Shown in pieces: positions 23,731 through 31,636 of a DNA stretch of 32,579 bases. Position 1 is the first letter of the stretch; the number at the start of each line of letters is the position of its first letter. Both the position numbers and the translations under genes were made by a program. The stretch lies in NCBI GenBank assembly GCA_041635475.1, contig JBFKVA010000019.1, positions 1 to 32,579 of the forward strand, written 5' to 3'. Origin of the DNA: GCA-020352575 sp041635475. Its GTDB lineage: Bacteria; Actinomycetota; Acidimicrobiia; Spongiisociales; JAENVV01. The notes beneath the pieces were generated by a model. That model saw only the letters and a program-made list of their open reading frames with translations. It had not been told where the DNA came from and searched no databases.

Positions 23731-26337
23731 ATGCAGGAGATCACCCGCCGGACGTTCGTGAAGGGAACCGCGGCCGTGGGTGGCGCGGCGGCGGCAGGCA
23801 AGTTCCTCTTTGCCAGTTCGCCTTCCTTGGCACAGGCTGAAGCAGCCGCCCTCGCGAGCCCGATCGAGGACTTCATTGCCACGACCTGCTGGGTCGGCAA
23901 ACAGGACTGTGGGATGATCGCCCGCCGGATCGACGGACGGGTGGTGATGTTCGAGGGGAACCCGACCAACCCGCGCAACGTCGGCACCCTCTGCCCGAAG
24001 GGTCACGCTCAGATCCAGGCGTTGTACGATCCCAACCGGGTCAAGTGGCCACTCATTCGCACCAACGAGAAGGGTGTCACCGGTGAGTGGCGACGGGCCT
24101 CGTGGGACGAGGCGTTGGACCTCGTCGCCGCCAGTGTGAAAGAGGTTCGCGATCGCGACCCGAAGCTCGTCTTGTGGCAGAAGGGCCGAAGCAAGGCGAA
24201 GGGCTTCTACGACGAGGCCTTCGTGAAAGCGATCGGCTCATCGAAGCTCGGCCACGGGGCCTACTGCTCCGACGCCGGATACCGAGGGGTCGAGTACACC
24301 ATCGGGACCCACGCCGTGCTGCACCCCGACTTCAAGTACTGCAACTACATGCTGTCGTGGGGATGGAACATCACGAACGCCGGCGGGAACAAGTTCTGCT
24401 GGCTGACATGGCCACGCCACATGGTGGCGGCCCGTGACCGCGGCATGAAGATCGCCCACCTCGACCCGCGGCTTCGCAGCGCGGGCCCGTTCGCCGATAC
24501 GTGGCTTCCGATCCGGCCGGGCACCGACCTCGCCATGGCGCTGGCACTCTGCCAGCAGCTCATCGCCCAGGGGTACCTGGACCGCCCATACCTCACGACC
24601 TACACGAACTCGCCCTACCTCGTCAAGCCCGACGGCATGTTCGCCAAGGTCACGGAAGGAGCAGGCGAGGAGGCCACCGAGATCCCACTCGTCTGGGATG
24701 AGGCGACTGGCAGAGCGATGAAGTTCGGGGAAGCTGAATCGCCTGCACTCGAGGGGACCTTCGAACTCGACGGTGAGGTCGTCAAGCCGGCGTTCCAGCT
24801 CTTCATGGACCATGTGGCCGACTACACCCCCGAGTGGGCTGCCGGCATCACTGGCCTCACGGCAGCCCAGATTCGCACCGTCGCCCACGACTTCGGCGAC
24901 AACGCCCGCATCGGGGCCACGATGATCGTCGACGGGGTCGAAGTGCCGTACCGACCCGTCGGCATCATGGCCTACCACATGTCCCAGCAGGAGCTTGGCT
25001 TCCAGACGATTCGAGCCATGACGATCGTGCCGATGCTGGTCGGCGCCGTGGGTGCGGCGGGAGGTCAGCTCTCCGACTTCACGTGGAAGATCTACAAGAA
25101 CTACGACAAGTTCGAGCACCTCAAGGTGGAGGATCCGCCCTACGACTTCATGCTGAACAAGAGCAAGTTCTATCCGATGAACACGGGTTCCCCGTCGGTG
25201 GTAGCCCAGGTGATGATGGATCCCGACCGCTATGAGGTCGAGAAGCTGCCTGAGGTGGCGATCCTCCACATGGTGAACCCGTTGAACTCCTTCCCATCGC
25301 GGAAGGAGTTCCTTGAGTCATACGGGAAGTTCAAGCACGTCGCCGTGATCAGCCCATGGATGTCCGAGACCGCCGACTACTTCGCCGACGTGGTCCTGCC
25401 TGCAGCGACGATCGAGAAGTACGAAGGTCCGATCAGTGCCACGGATGCCTACGTCGACGCGGTGACGCTGCGGATTCCACCCATGGAGCCGCTGTTCGAG
25501 TCACGCGGCGAGATCGACATCTACCTGGATCTCTGCGAGCGCATCGGTGTGCTGTACGGCGAGGACGGCTACCTCTCGAACGTCAACGACCAGTTGAAGC
25601 TTACGGACACGGCGTTCGCCCTCGATCTCGAGGCGATGCCGGAGGTTCGCGACATCTTCGACCGGTGGGCACATGCCCAAGGCATCGACGAGGGCGTTGC
25701 ATTCTTCGAGGATCCGGCGAAGGGCGTCTACGTCAAGGGGCCGGTGAGTCCGACCAAGATCTACGGCTATGCGACGGATCCGCCGTTTGGCGGAGCCGTC
25801 CATCGTCTCTACGGCGACAGCCTCCTCGATGCCCAGCGGCAGATGAAGGAGAAGGGCGCCGAGGAGATCTACTGGCGGGACTACACGGCTTTGCCCGAGT
25901 GGCGCTCCCTGACCATGGACTCGTCGCCGAGCGAGTACGAGTTCTACTTGATCAGCTACCACCAGATCGAGCACAAACAGTCGAGGACGAGCTTCATCCC
26001 GCTGCTCGCCGAACTGTCGCCCGGGTCGAAACTGGACATGAACCCGCAGTCCGCGGCGCGGCTCGGCATCGCAGATGGCGACACCGTGACGGTGGAGTCA
26101 CACAATGCGGTCACCGGCGAGACACGAAGTCTCGTCACCCGGGCTGCCCTGGGCGAAGGAATCCGACCCGACACGGTGGCCATGCCGCATCACTTCGGCG
26201 GCTGGACCCATCCCCAGAACAAGGACCAAGGTGCCAGCGCCAACAAGGTCATGTTCCTGGGCGAGGGGTACACCACGAACACAGCCGACCAGTCATTCCA
26301 CGTGAAAGTCAAAGTGACGAAGGGAGGTGAGCTCTGA
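23731..26337 (+). CDS. Tat-exported molybdopterin oxidoreductase, catalytic subunit (CISM family)
   Basis: An 868-aa DMSO-reductase-family enzyme. The N-terminus has a Tat motif (ITRRTFVKG, residues 4-12) and a hydrophobic Ala/Gly stretch. The iron-sulfur site reads C53-WVGKQD-C60-x27-C88; the usual second Cys (position 56 in Cx2Cx3Cx27C) is Gly. LCPKGHAQIQALYDPNRVKWPL is the typical follow-on. Cys179 in GHGAYCSDAGYR is the likely Mo ligand (inference). The C-terminal cofactor-binding domain has SYHQIEHKQSRTSFIPLLAEL, SAARLGIADGDTVTVES and MPHHFGGWTHP, recalling PsrA/SreA/ArrA-type enzymes. AGGAG lies 5 bases before ATG 23731. The next two genes encode its B and C partners. The substrate (polysulfide, oxyanion or other) cannot be decided. 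Confidence 0.9.
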   Translation: MQEITRRTFVKGTAAVGGAAAAGKFLFASSPSLAQAEAAALASPIEDFIATTCWVGKQDCGMIARRIDGRVVMFEGNPTNPRNVGTLCPKGHAQIQALYDPNRVKWPLIRTNEKGVTGEWRRASWDEALDLVAASVKEVRDRDPKLVLWQKGRSKAKGFYDEAFVKAIGSSKLGHGAYCSDAGYRGVEYTIGTHAVLHPDFKYCNYMLSWGWNITNAGGNKFCWLTWPRHMVAARDRGMKIAHLDPRLRSAGPFADTWLPIRPGTDLAMALALCQQLIAQGYLDRPYLTTYTNSPYLVKPDGMFAKVTEGAGEEATEIPLVWDEATGRAMKFGEAESPALEGTFELDGEVVKPAFQLFMDHVADYTPEWAAGITGLTAAQIRTVAHDFGDNARIGATMIVDGVEVPYRPVGIMAYHMSQQELGFQTIRAMTIVPMLVGAVGAAGGQLSDFTWKIYKNYDKFEHLKVEDPPYDFMLNKSKFYPMNTGSPSVVAQVMMDPDRYEVEKLPEVAILHMVNPLNSFPSRKEFLESYGKFKHVAVISPWMSETADYFADVVLPAATIEKYEGPISATDAYVDAVTLRIPPMEPLFESRGEIDIYLDLCERIGVLYGEDGYLSNVNDQLKLTDTAFALDLEAMPEVRDIFDRWAHAQGIDEGVAFFEDPAKGVYVKGPVSPTKIYGYATDPPFGGAVHRLYGDSLLDAQRQMKEKGAEEIYWRDYTALPEWRSLTMDSSPSEYEFYLISYHQIEHKQSRTSFIPLLAELSPGSKLDMNPQSAARLGIADGDTVTVESHNAVTGETRSLVTRAALGEGIRPDTVAMPHHFGGWTHPQNKDQGASANKVMFLGEGYTTNTADQSFHVKVKVTKGGEL

Positions 26338-27077
26338 TGAAGTACGGGATGGTCGTCGACCTTGACCGCTGCCAAGGCTGCAGGGCCTGCATGGAGGCGT
26401 GCAAGGTCGAGAACAACACCGCGCAGGGACACTTCTGGATGTACGTCTTCCGCTACGAAGAAGGGTCCTTCCCCGAGACACAGATCAACTTCCTGCCCAG
26501 GCCCTGCCAGCACTGCGACAACGCACCATGCGTGAAGGTCTGTCCGGTCGGGGCCCGCTTCTCCCGTGAAGACGGCGTGGTCCTGACGGACGCCGATCGA
26601 TGCATCGGGTGCCGATACTGCGAACTTGCCTGCCCGTACGGAGTCAACTACTTCAACTGGCGCAAGCCCGAGAAGGGCCAGTACGAGATTGTCGACTGGT
26701 CAGACCCGGATCTCGAGCCGGTGACGGGCGGAGCGATTCCCCCCTACCGGAACCCCGACCTTGACGGGTTGCACGGCGAGGAGCAGCGGCGGACCGGGGG
26801 CGGCTCCCAGGCCAAGGGCGTGATGGAGAAGTGCACGTTCTGTGTCCAGCGTATCGAGAAAGGCCTCCAGCCGGCGTGCGTGACGACCTGTCCCACCGAC
26901 GCGCTGGTCTTCGGTGACAAGACCGACGCCTCGACCCCCGTCGGCCGGTACCTCGCGGAGAAGCGAACCTGGCGCCTCTTGGAGGAGGCAGGGACGGAGC
27001 CGAGCGTGTTCTACGTCGGGAGCCGACCGCCAACCCACAGGTCCAAAGAGATCGAACGACCGAAAGCGAGCGTGTGA
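26337..27077 (+). CDS. Four-cluster ferredoxin subunit of the molybdoenzyme (B subunit)
   Basis: A 246-aa electron-transfer subunit of the DmsB/PsrB/NrfC type. Sixteen Cys lie in four motifs: CQGCRACMEAC (residues about 12-22), CQHCDNAPCVKVCP (about 57-70), CIGCRYCELACP (about 85-96), and CTFCVQRIEKGLQPACVTTCP (about 164-184), enough for four [4Fe-4S] clusters. The C-terminal tail (TWRLLEEAGTEPSVFYVG) is typical. It would pass electrons between the catalytic and membrane subunits and would travel through Tat with the A subunit, as it has no signal of its own. The start overlaps the A stop by one base. Confidence 0.95.
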   Translation: MKYGMVVDLDRCQGCRACMEACKVENNTAQGHFWMYVFRYEEGSFPETQINFLPRPCQHCDNAPCVKVCPVGARFSREDGVVLTDADRCIGCRYCELACPYGVNYFNWRKPEKGQYEIVDWSDPDLEPVTGGAIPPYRNPDLDGLHGEEQRRTGGGSQAKGVMEKCTFCVQRIEKGLQPACVTTCPTDALVFGDKTDASTPVGRYLAEKRTWRLLEEAGTEPSVFYVGSRPPTHRSKEIERPKASV

Positions 27078-28387
27078 CCATGGCAACTCAGACGGAACGT
27101 CACTCCACGCTCCCCCAGAGGGTCGGGCAGATGAACGGGGCTTGGCGCCTCTTCGTCATCGGAGCGCTGGCGGTCCTCGGGTTCGGCATCTACTCGTTTT
27201 GGCAGGAGGCGACCCAGGGAATGGTCGTCACCGGCATGCGGGATGTCGGGACCATGGGAGGAGCCACGTGGGGCCTCTACATCACGATGGTGGTCTACTT
27301 CATCGGTGTCAGCTTCGCCGGGATCACGGTCGCTGCGTTGATCCGAATCTTCAACCTGGATCACCTGAAGCCGATCGCCCGGACCGCGGAGTTGCTTACG
27401 GTGGTGTCGCTCATCCTCGGTGGATTGGCGATCATCGTTGACCTCGGCAACCCGATGCGGGGTGTCGTCAACCTGTTCAAGTACGCGAGGCCCCAGTCCC
27501 CGTTCTTCGGGACGTTCTCGCTCGTGGTCGCCGGGTACCTGTTCTCGAGCCTCGTGTACCTGTACCTGGGCGGGCGACGGGATGCTGCGCGATTGGCCAA
27601 GTCGCCAAGTCGGTTGCAGTGGTTCCATCGGTTGTGGGCGGCGGGCTACGCGGACACGCCCGAGGAACGAGACCGACACGACCGGGCCAGCTTCTGGCTC
27701 GCGATCGCGATCGTGCCCTTGCTCGTCGTGGCCCACTCGACCCTTGGGTTCGTCTTCGGTCTCCAAGTGGGACGGCCCGGCTGGTACGGCACGCTTCAAG
27801 CCCCTGCCTTCGTGGCCTTGGCAGGTGTCAGCGGTATCGGCCACATCCTGATACTCGCCGCCATCGTTCGCAAGGTCACCGCAACTCCGCACCGGATCGG
27901 CGAAGCGATCTTCGCGTGGCTGGGCAAGTTCCTGTTGGGGATGTTGCTCGTGTACCTGTACTTCATGGTCGTGGAGTTGCTGACTCTTGTCTACGCCACG
28001 CCGGAAACAGAGAAGCGGCTCTCCGACGCGTTGCTCACCGGTGAGTTCGCCTGGATCTACTGGGGATCCGTCGCGGCCCTCGTCATCTCGGCGGTGGTGC
28101 TCATCTGGCAGGCGGTGGTTCGCCGGTGGAGCGTCACGTGGCTGGTCGCGGTGGGAGTGCTTGCGAACCTGGCAGCGATCGGGAAACGGTATCTCATCGT
28201 CGTCCCGTCCCAGACGCATGGGACCCTGCTGCCATATGACACGGGTTCCTACAGTCCCAGCGTCGTGGAGTTCGGAGTGATAGCCGGGCTGTTCGCCCTC
28301 GGGGCCCTCCTCATTGGCCTCTTCTTCAAGGCGTTCCCAGCACTACCGATCGAGGACGAAAGCGAGGAGGTGATAGCCAATGCGTAG
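27074..28387 (+). CDS. NrfD/PsrC-like membrane anchor and quinone-site subunit (C subunit)
   Basis: A 437-aa polytopic protein with about ten hydrophobic segments, of the NrfD superfamily. It includes GGATWGLYITMVVYFIGVSFAGITVAALIRIF, LILGGLAIIVDLGNPMRG, an SPFFGTFSLVVAGYLFSSLVYLYLGG region and AHSTLGFVFGLQVGRPGWYGTLQAPAFVALAGVSGIGHILILA. Members exchange electrons with menaquinol and anchor the A/B pair to the outer membrane face. The start is GTG 27074, overlapping the B stop (GTGA), or ATG 27080. The last 8 bases overlap the next small gene. The polar C-terminus (EDESEEVIANA) is probably cytoplasmic. Confidence 0.92.
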   Translation: MTMATQTERHSTLPQRVGQMNGAWRLFVIGALAVLGFGIYSFWQEATQGMVVTGMRDVGTMGGATWGLYITMVVYFIGVSFAGITVAALIRIFNLDHLKPIARTAELLTVVSLILGGLAIIVDLGNPMRGVVNLFKYARPQSPFFGTFSLVVAGYLFSSLVYLYLGGRRDAARLAKSPSRLQWFHRLWAAGYADTPEERDRHDRASFWLAIAIVPLLVVAHSTLGFVFGLQVGRPGWYGTLQAPAFVALAGVSGIGHILILAAIVRKVTATPHRIGEAIFAWLGKFLLGMLLVYLYFMVVELLTLVYATPETEKRLSDALLTGEFAWIYWGSVAALVISAVVLIWQAVVRRWSVTWLVAVGVLANLAAIGKRYLIVVPSQTHGTLLPYDTGSYSPSVVEFGVIAGLFALGALLIGLFFKAFPALPIEDESEEVIANA

Positions 28388-28589
28388 GTTCTGGACGGCC
28401 GCGTGCCTGGTGGTCGGTGTGGTCTTGATGGTGGTCGGATACACGGCCTCGGCCCCGTGGGGTACGGAGTCGGTCGCGCACAGCGATCCTCGATTCGTTT
28501 TCGCTCCGGCGGTGTTCGTCCTGGGCGTGGTCATCGCGTTCTCGTCCGCCCTCGTCTATGAACTCCTTCCCGAGAAGCGCCGTCATTGA
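28380..28589 (+). CDS. Small two-helix membrane protein of the molybdoenzyme operon
   Basis: A 69-aa protein with a very strong Shine-Dalgarno (GAGGAGGTGA, 28366-28375) and ATG at 28380, 8 bases inside the C-subunit gene. Two hydrophobic helices (AACLVVGVVLMVVGYTA and FVFAPAVFVLGVVIAFSSALVYEL) are joined by a short loop. The ends are basic (MRRFW, PEKRRH). I recognise no family. Its place between the C subunit and the TorD chaperone suggests an accessory or stabilising subunit of the complex. Its 3' end overlaps the TorD start by 32 bases. Confidence 0.75.
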   Translation: MRRFWTAACLVVGVVLMVVGYTASAPWGTESVAHSDPRFVFAPAVFVLGVVIAFSSALVYELLPEKRRH

Positions 28590-29247
28590 CGGCGCGTGGA
28601 CGAGTGCGGCGACGCTGCGACAGGGCCTCTACCGGTTCTTCGGGGAGGCCCTGTCGCCACCGACCGAGGGATGGGTGGCCGTCGTCGAGCCCGCGGCTCG
28701 GTGGCTCGACACCCTTGGCGTCGAGCCGTTCGCGTTCAACAGGCAGTGGCAGCAACTCCTTGACGTCCTGGCCGACGGGATCGAACTCGGGCCCCTCGAG
28801 TCCGAGTACATCCGGCTCTTTGCCACCGCCATGGACCCCTCGGTGAGTCCCCCGACCGAGTCGTTCTACCGCGCAAAGGCCAAGGGAGGTGGTGTCGCCG
28901 AACTCCAGGCGGACCTCGTTCGTGAGTACCTGGCCCTCGGAATCTCGATGACCGGAAAGGCCGACGCTCCCGATCACGCCGCCACCGAACTGGAGGTGAT
29001 GTCGATGCTGTGTGCCCAGGAGGCGGAAGCCTGGAACAACGGGCGGCTCGATCTGGTCTCGGCGATGGCCGGGAAGCAGGCGAAGTTCCTGCGCCGTCAC
29101 CTTGCTGTGTGGTTTCCGATGTTCAAGGACCACGTTCTCGTCGCGAAACCAGGACCTTTCTATCGCTCAATTGTCGAGACCGCCCATGCGTTCCTGGCGC
29201 ACGACGCCGACTTCGCCCGCGCCATCGAAGGAGCCGCCTCCCCGTGA
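28558..29247 (+). CDS. TorD/DmsD-like molybdoenzyme maturation chaperone
   Basis: A 229-aa, mostly helical cytoplasmic protein of the TorD (NarJ/DmsD) family. The opening LRQGLYRFFGEALSPP, the motif ESEYIRLFATAMDPSVSPPTESFYR (compare ExxxLF...P.Y.S) and the later LRRHLAVWFPMFKDHV are characteristic. These chaperones bind the Tat signal of the catalytic subunit and hold export until the Mo cofactor is inserted. It should serve the oxidoreductase of this operon. The start overlaps the 69-aa gene by 32 bases. The stop overlaps the next GTG start by 4 bases. Confidence 0.9.
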   Translation: MNSFPRSAVIDGAWTSAATLRQGLYRFFGEALSPPTEGWVAVVEPAARWLDTLGVEPFAFNRQWQQLLDVLADGIELGPLESEYIRLFATAMDPSVSPPTESFYRAKAKGGGVAELQADLVREYLALGISMTGKADAPDHAATELEVMSMLCAQEAEAWNNGRLDLVSAMAGKQAKFLRRHLAVWFPMFKDHVLVAKPGPFYRSIVETAHAFLAHDADFARAIEGAASP

Positions 29248-30665
29248 AAGCCAGGGTCTTCTACTGTGCCGATGATCCGTCGAGTGCATCGGGCATGGAC
29301 GAGGCGACCGGGATCGAGAACCTGTGCGAGGAGCCGGGGCAACTCGGCGGCCTCAACACCCGCGACGGCCACGTCGTCCTCGCCCTCCACCAGGGCCGAT
29401 TCGACCTCTCACGGGTCCAGATGGCCCTGCGCGCCGACGGGGTCGACCCCTTGGGGGCTCAGATCGTCGAGATGAACCCGAGTCGACCCCCCGAGCCGGG
29501 GTGGCTCGGTGTGCAGGTCAAGGGTGCGACAGCCAGAGGAGAAGCCTTCCCGGGTAGCTCACCCGAGCACCTGAAACCAAGCCTTGCATCCAGAGTATCG
29601 AGGCGGGCCTTCCTGCGGCCGCCCGCCCCCGTGTATACGGCTGTGCCGCTGATCGATCCGTCGACGTGTGCCGCAGACGACGGTTGCAAGGTCTGCGTCG
29701 TGGAATGCCCACAGGAGGCCTATCGCTGGCAGGGAGGCCGGATCCACTTCAACAAAGAGGCATGCCACGCGTGCGGGCGGTGTGTCACCGCATGTCCCAC
29801 GATGGCCATCAGCGACCCAACGGCGAGCCCCGCCGCGCTCCTGGCGCAGGTGGCCGCCATGATCGCGGCCGCCGAAGCGCCCATCGGGATCGCCTTCCTG
29901 TGCAGCCGCGGTGATGTCCCACTCGCCGATGGATGGCACACCGTGAGCGTTCCCTGCACCTCCATGGTGCCGGGGAGTTGGTTGGTCGCCACCCTCCTGC
30001 TCGGAGCAGGATCGGTGCGCGCGGTTCCCTGCGAGGAATCCGGCTGTGCGCTCATCCAAGACCACAAGGCCGCCGAGGCATCGGCCTTCGCCCGGGCCGC
30101 CGCCGCGTGGGCCGGGTGGGACCAAAGCCGGCTTCCACGCTTCTTCGCCCCGATCAGCGCCCCCGGACCCACTGCGGCGCTGGAAAGCCCCTTCTCGGTT
30201 CACGGCGCCGTCGAGGTGTTCACGACTGTGGCGGACCTGGGGGGGATCACCGATTCGCTGTCCGCGGCGGGAGCCGGGGTGGGCGTCGTCACGATCGCCG
30301 CCGGGGTGTGCACGATGTGCAGCCAGTGTGTCCAGGTGTGCCCAACAGGTGCGCTTCTCTCCACGAGTCGAGGAGATTCGATGTCCTTGACCTTCGACGG
30401 GCGCCTGTGCACCGGTTGCGGCCAGTGCACGCTCGCTTGCCCGGAGATAGCTCGGGGGGCGATCTCCGTCAGGTCTCGGATCGACCCGGCGTCCCTGGCC
30501 GGCCGGCAGACGCTCAACGAGGGCACCGTGCTTCGGTGCGAAGTGTGTGGGAAGCACATCGCCCCAGAACGGATGCTGAGTCGGATCTCGGAGATCCTCG
30601 GTGAGGAGTTCGCCAAGACCTCTGCGTTCCTGGGAAGGCGTTGCCTCGACTGCAGGGGTGGGTGA
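29244..30665 (+). CDS. Cytoplasmic polyferredoxin with MvhD-like domain
   Basis: A 473-aa protein starting at GTG in a GTGA overlap. The first 130 residues match nothing I know. Two ferredoxin motifs follow (CAADDGCKVCVVECP from Cys142, then CHACGRCVTACP). Residues about 210-300 resemble MvhD, the hydrogenase electron-transfer partner: FLCSRGD (Cys220), VPCTSM (Cys238), a helix, then VPCEESGC (Cys263, Cys268). Two more ferredoxin motifs come next (CTMCSQCVQVCP from Cys356, then CTGCGQCTLACP). The end has paired CEVC and CLDC, zinc-ribbon-like. At least four [4Fe-4S] clusters are predicted. It lacks a signal peptide, so it should be cytoplasmic, on the other side from the Tat-exported enzyme. 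The role is unknown: electron supply or maturation are possibilities. Confidence 0.85.
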   Translation: MKARVFYCADDPSSASGMDEATGIENLCEEPGQLGGLNTRDGHVVLALHQGRFDLSRVQMALRADGVDPLGAQIVEMNPSRPPEPGWLGVQVKGATARGEAFPGSSPEHLKPSLASRVSRRAFLRPPAPVYTAVPLIDPSTCAADDGCKVCVVECPQEAYRWQGGRIHFNKEACHACGRCVTACPTMAISDPTASPAALLAQVAAMIAAAEAPIGIAFLCSRGDVPLADGWHTVSVPCTSMVPGSWLVATLLLGAGSVRAVPCEESGCALIQDHKAAEASAFARAAAAWAGWDQSRLPRFFAPISAPGPTAALESPFSVHGAVEVFTTVADLGGITDSLSAAGAGVGVVTIAAGVCTMCSQCVQVCPTGALLSTSRGDSMSLTFDGRLCTGCGQCTLACPEIARGAISVRSRIDPASLAGRQTLNEGTVLRCEVCGKHIAPERMLSRISEILGEEFAKTSAFLGRRCLDCRGG

Positions 30666-30668
30666 CCG

Positions 30669-31235
30669 ATGGTGGATGGAGCGATTCCTCCGATCGTGTC
30701 GATCGTCGCCAAGTCGAACACCGGCAAGACCTCTCTCATCGAGGGCCTCATTCCGATCCTCGAGGCGCACGGGCTGAGGGTTGGCGTGATCAAACACCAC
30801 AGCCACCCCGGCACGTTCGACACCGCCGGGAAGGACACCCATCGACTCGCCGAGGCCGGCGCCGAAGTCGTCGTCGGCCTCGGACCCCACCAGGTCGCCG
30901 TGTTCTCGCGGCCGCGCCGCCCGCCCGAGATCGAGGCGGTGGTGGAAGCCCATCTCCGCGACTTGGATCTCGTGCTCACCGAGGGCTTCCGGCGGGGGCC
31001 GTACCCGAAGATCGAGGTCAATCGCATGGCCCGCAGCGGTGATCTGGTGTGCGAACCCGAAGAGCTCCTCGCTCTGATGACGGACGGCCAGTGGGACATC
31101 GGCGTGCCGACATTCCGCCTCGAGGATGTCGAGTCCCTCGCCCGGCTGCTCATCGATCGACTCAACGTGGCCGGGTTCAGCGCAAGGGAGTGGGTTCGCA
31201 CGTCCGCGGTCGGTCGCCGGCGCGACGATATCTGA
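30669..31235 (+). CDS. mobB: MobB-like molybdopterin-guanine dinucleotide biosynthesis adapter
   Basis: A 188-aa P-loop GTPase of the MobB family. The Walker A motif is AKSNTGKTSL (residues about 13-22), followed by LRVGVIKHHSHPGTFDTAGKDTHRLAEAGA and DLVLTEGFRRGPYPKIEV, the classic MobB order. MobB assists GMP attachment to molybdopterin and handover to enzymes of the DMSO reductase family. It is the last gene of the operon, 3 bases after the polyferredoxin, which fits cofactor supply for the A subunit. The C-terminus is slightly extended with a basic tail. Confidence 0.92.
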   Translation: MVDGAIPPIVSIVAKSNTGKTSLIEGLIPILEAHGLRVGVIKHHSHPGTFDTAGKDTHRLAEAGAEVVVGLGPHQVAVFSRPRRPPEIEAVVEAHLRDLDLVLTEGFRRGPYPKIEVNRMARSGDLVCEPEELLALMTDGQWDIGVPTFRLEDVESLARLLIDRLNVAGFSAREWVRTSAVGRRRDDI

Positions 31236-31268
31236 CGAAGGCATGTGTCACCCCGGACGAGGCGACGA

Positions 31269-31481
31269 TCAGCGACGGCCGCCGCGGTTGGGATCGTAGG
31301 TGAGCTTCTTCTTCCACATGAGTGCGATGCCACCCGCAACGGCGCCGACACCCAGGAACGCCCCGGCGACAACTCTCAAGACCGTGACTTCGAGGGCGTT
31401 CAGGACCAGGACGCTCACCATTGCGTACGCGCCCACCACGACCATCACGGCCCCAAGCAGGACACGGAGTTCGCGTCTCAT
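31269..31481 (-). CDS. Small two-helix membrane protein, unknown
   Basis: A 70-aa protein with a good Shine-Dalgarno (GAGGAG) before ATG 31481. Two hydrophobic helices (VLLGAVMVVVGAYAMVSVLVL and VLRVVAGAFLGVGAVAGGIALMW) are followed by a basic tail KKKLTYDPNRGGRR. It converges with mobB. No family is recognised and there is no clear link to the molybdoenzyme operon. Confidence 0.6.
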   Translation of the reverse strand: MRRELRVLLGAVMVVVGAYAMVSVLVLNALEVTVLRVVAGAFLGVGAVAGGIALMWKKKLTYDPNRGGRR

Positions 31482-31636
31482 CGTGCTCCTCTCGTGGCGG
31501 CGTAGCGGGAAGCTCCCCACGCCGCGGCACCCCACGTGGGCAACGTACACCGTCGTGGGGTCCGCTGCAAGGGGCAATGGCGCGTGAGGACCCTCGTCCT
31601 CGGCGCCTGACCATCGAGCGGGTGCTCCTGGCCTTC

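Noticed and set aside
23731..28387. Naming the enzyme as arsenate, tetrathionate or polysulfide reductase
   Set aside because: Motifs are shared between these families and the iron-sulfur site is atypical. Substrate cannot be called without phylogeny.
29592..29613. SRRAFL, a Tat-like motif inside the polyferredoxin
   Set aside because: It lies near residue 120, not at the N-terminus, and the following residues (RPPAPVYTAVP) are not a hydrophobic signal core.
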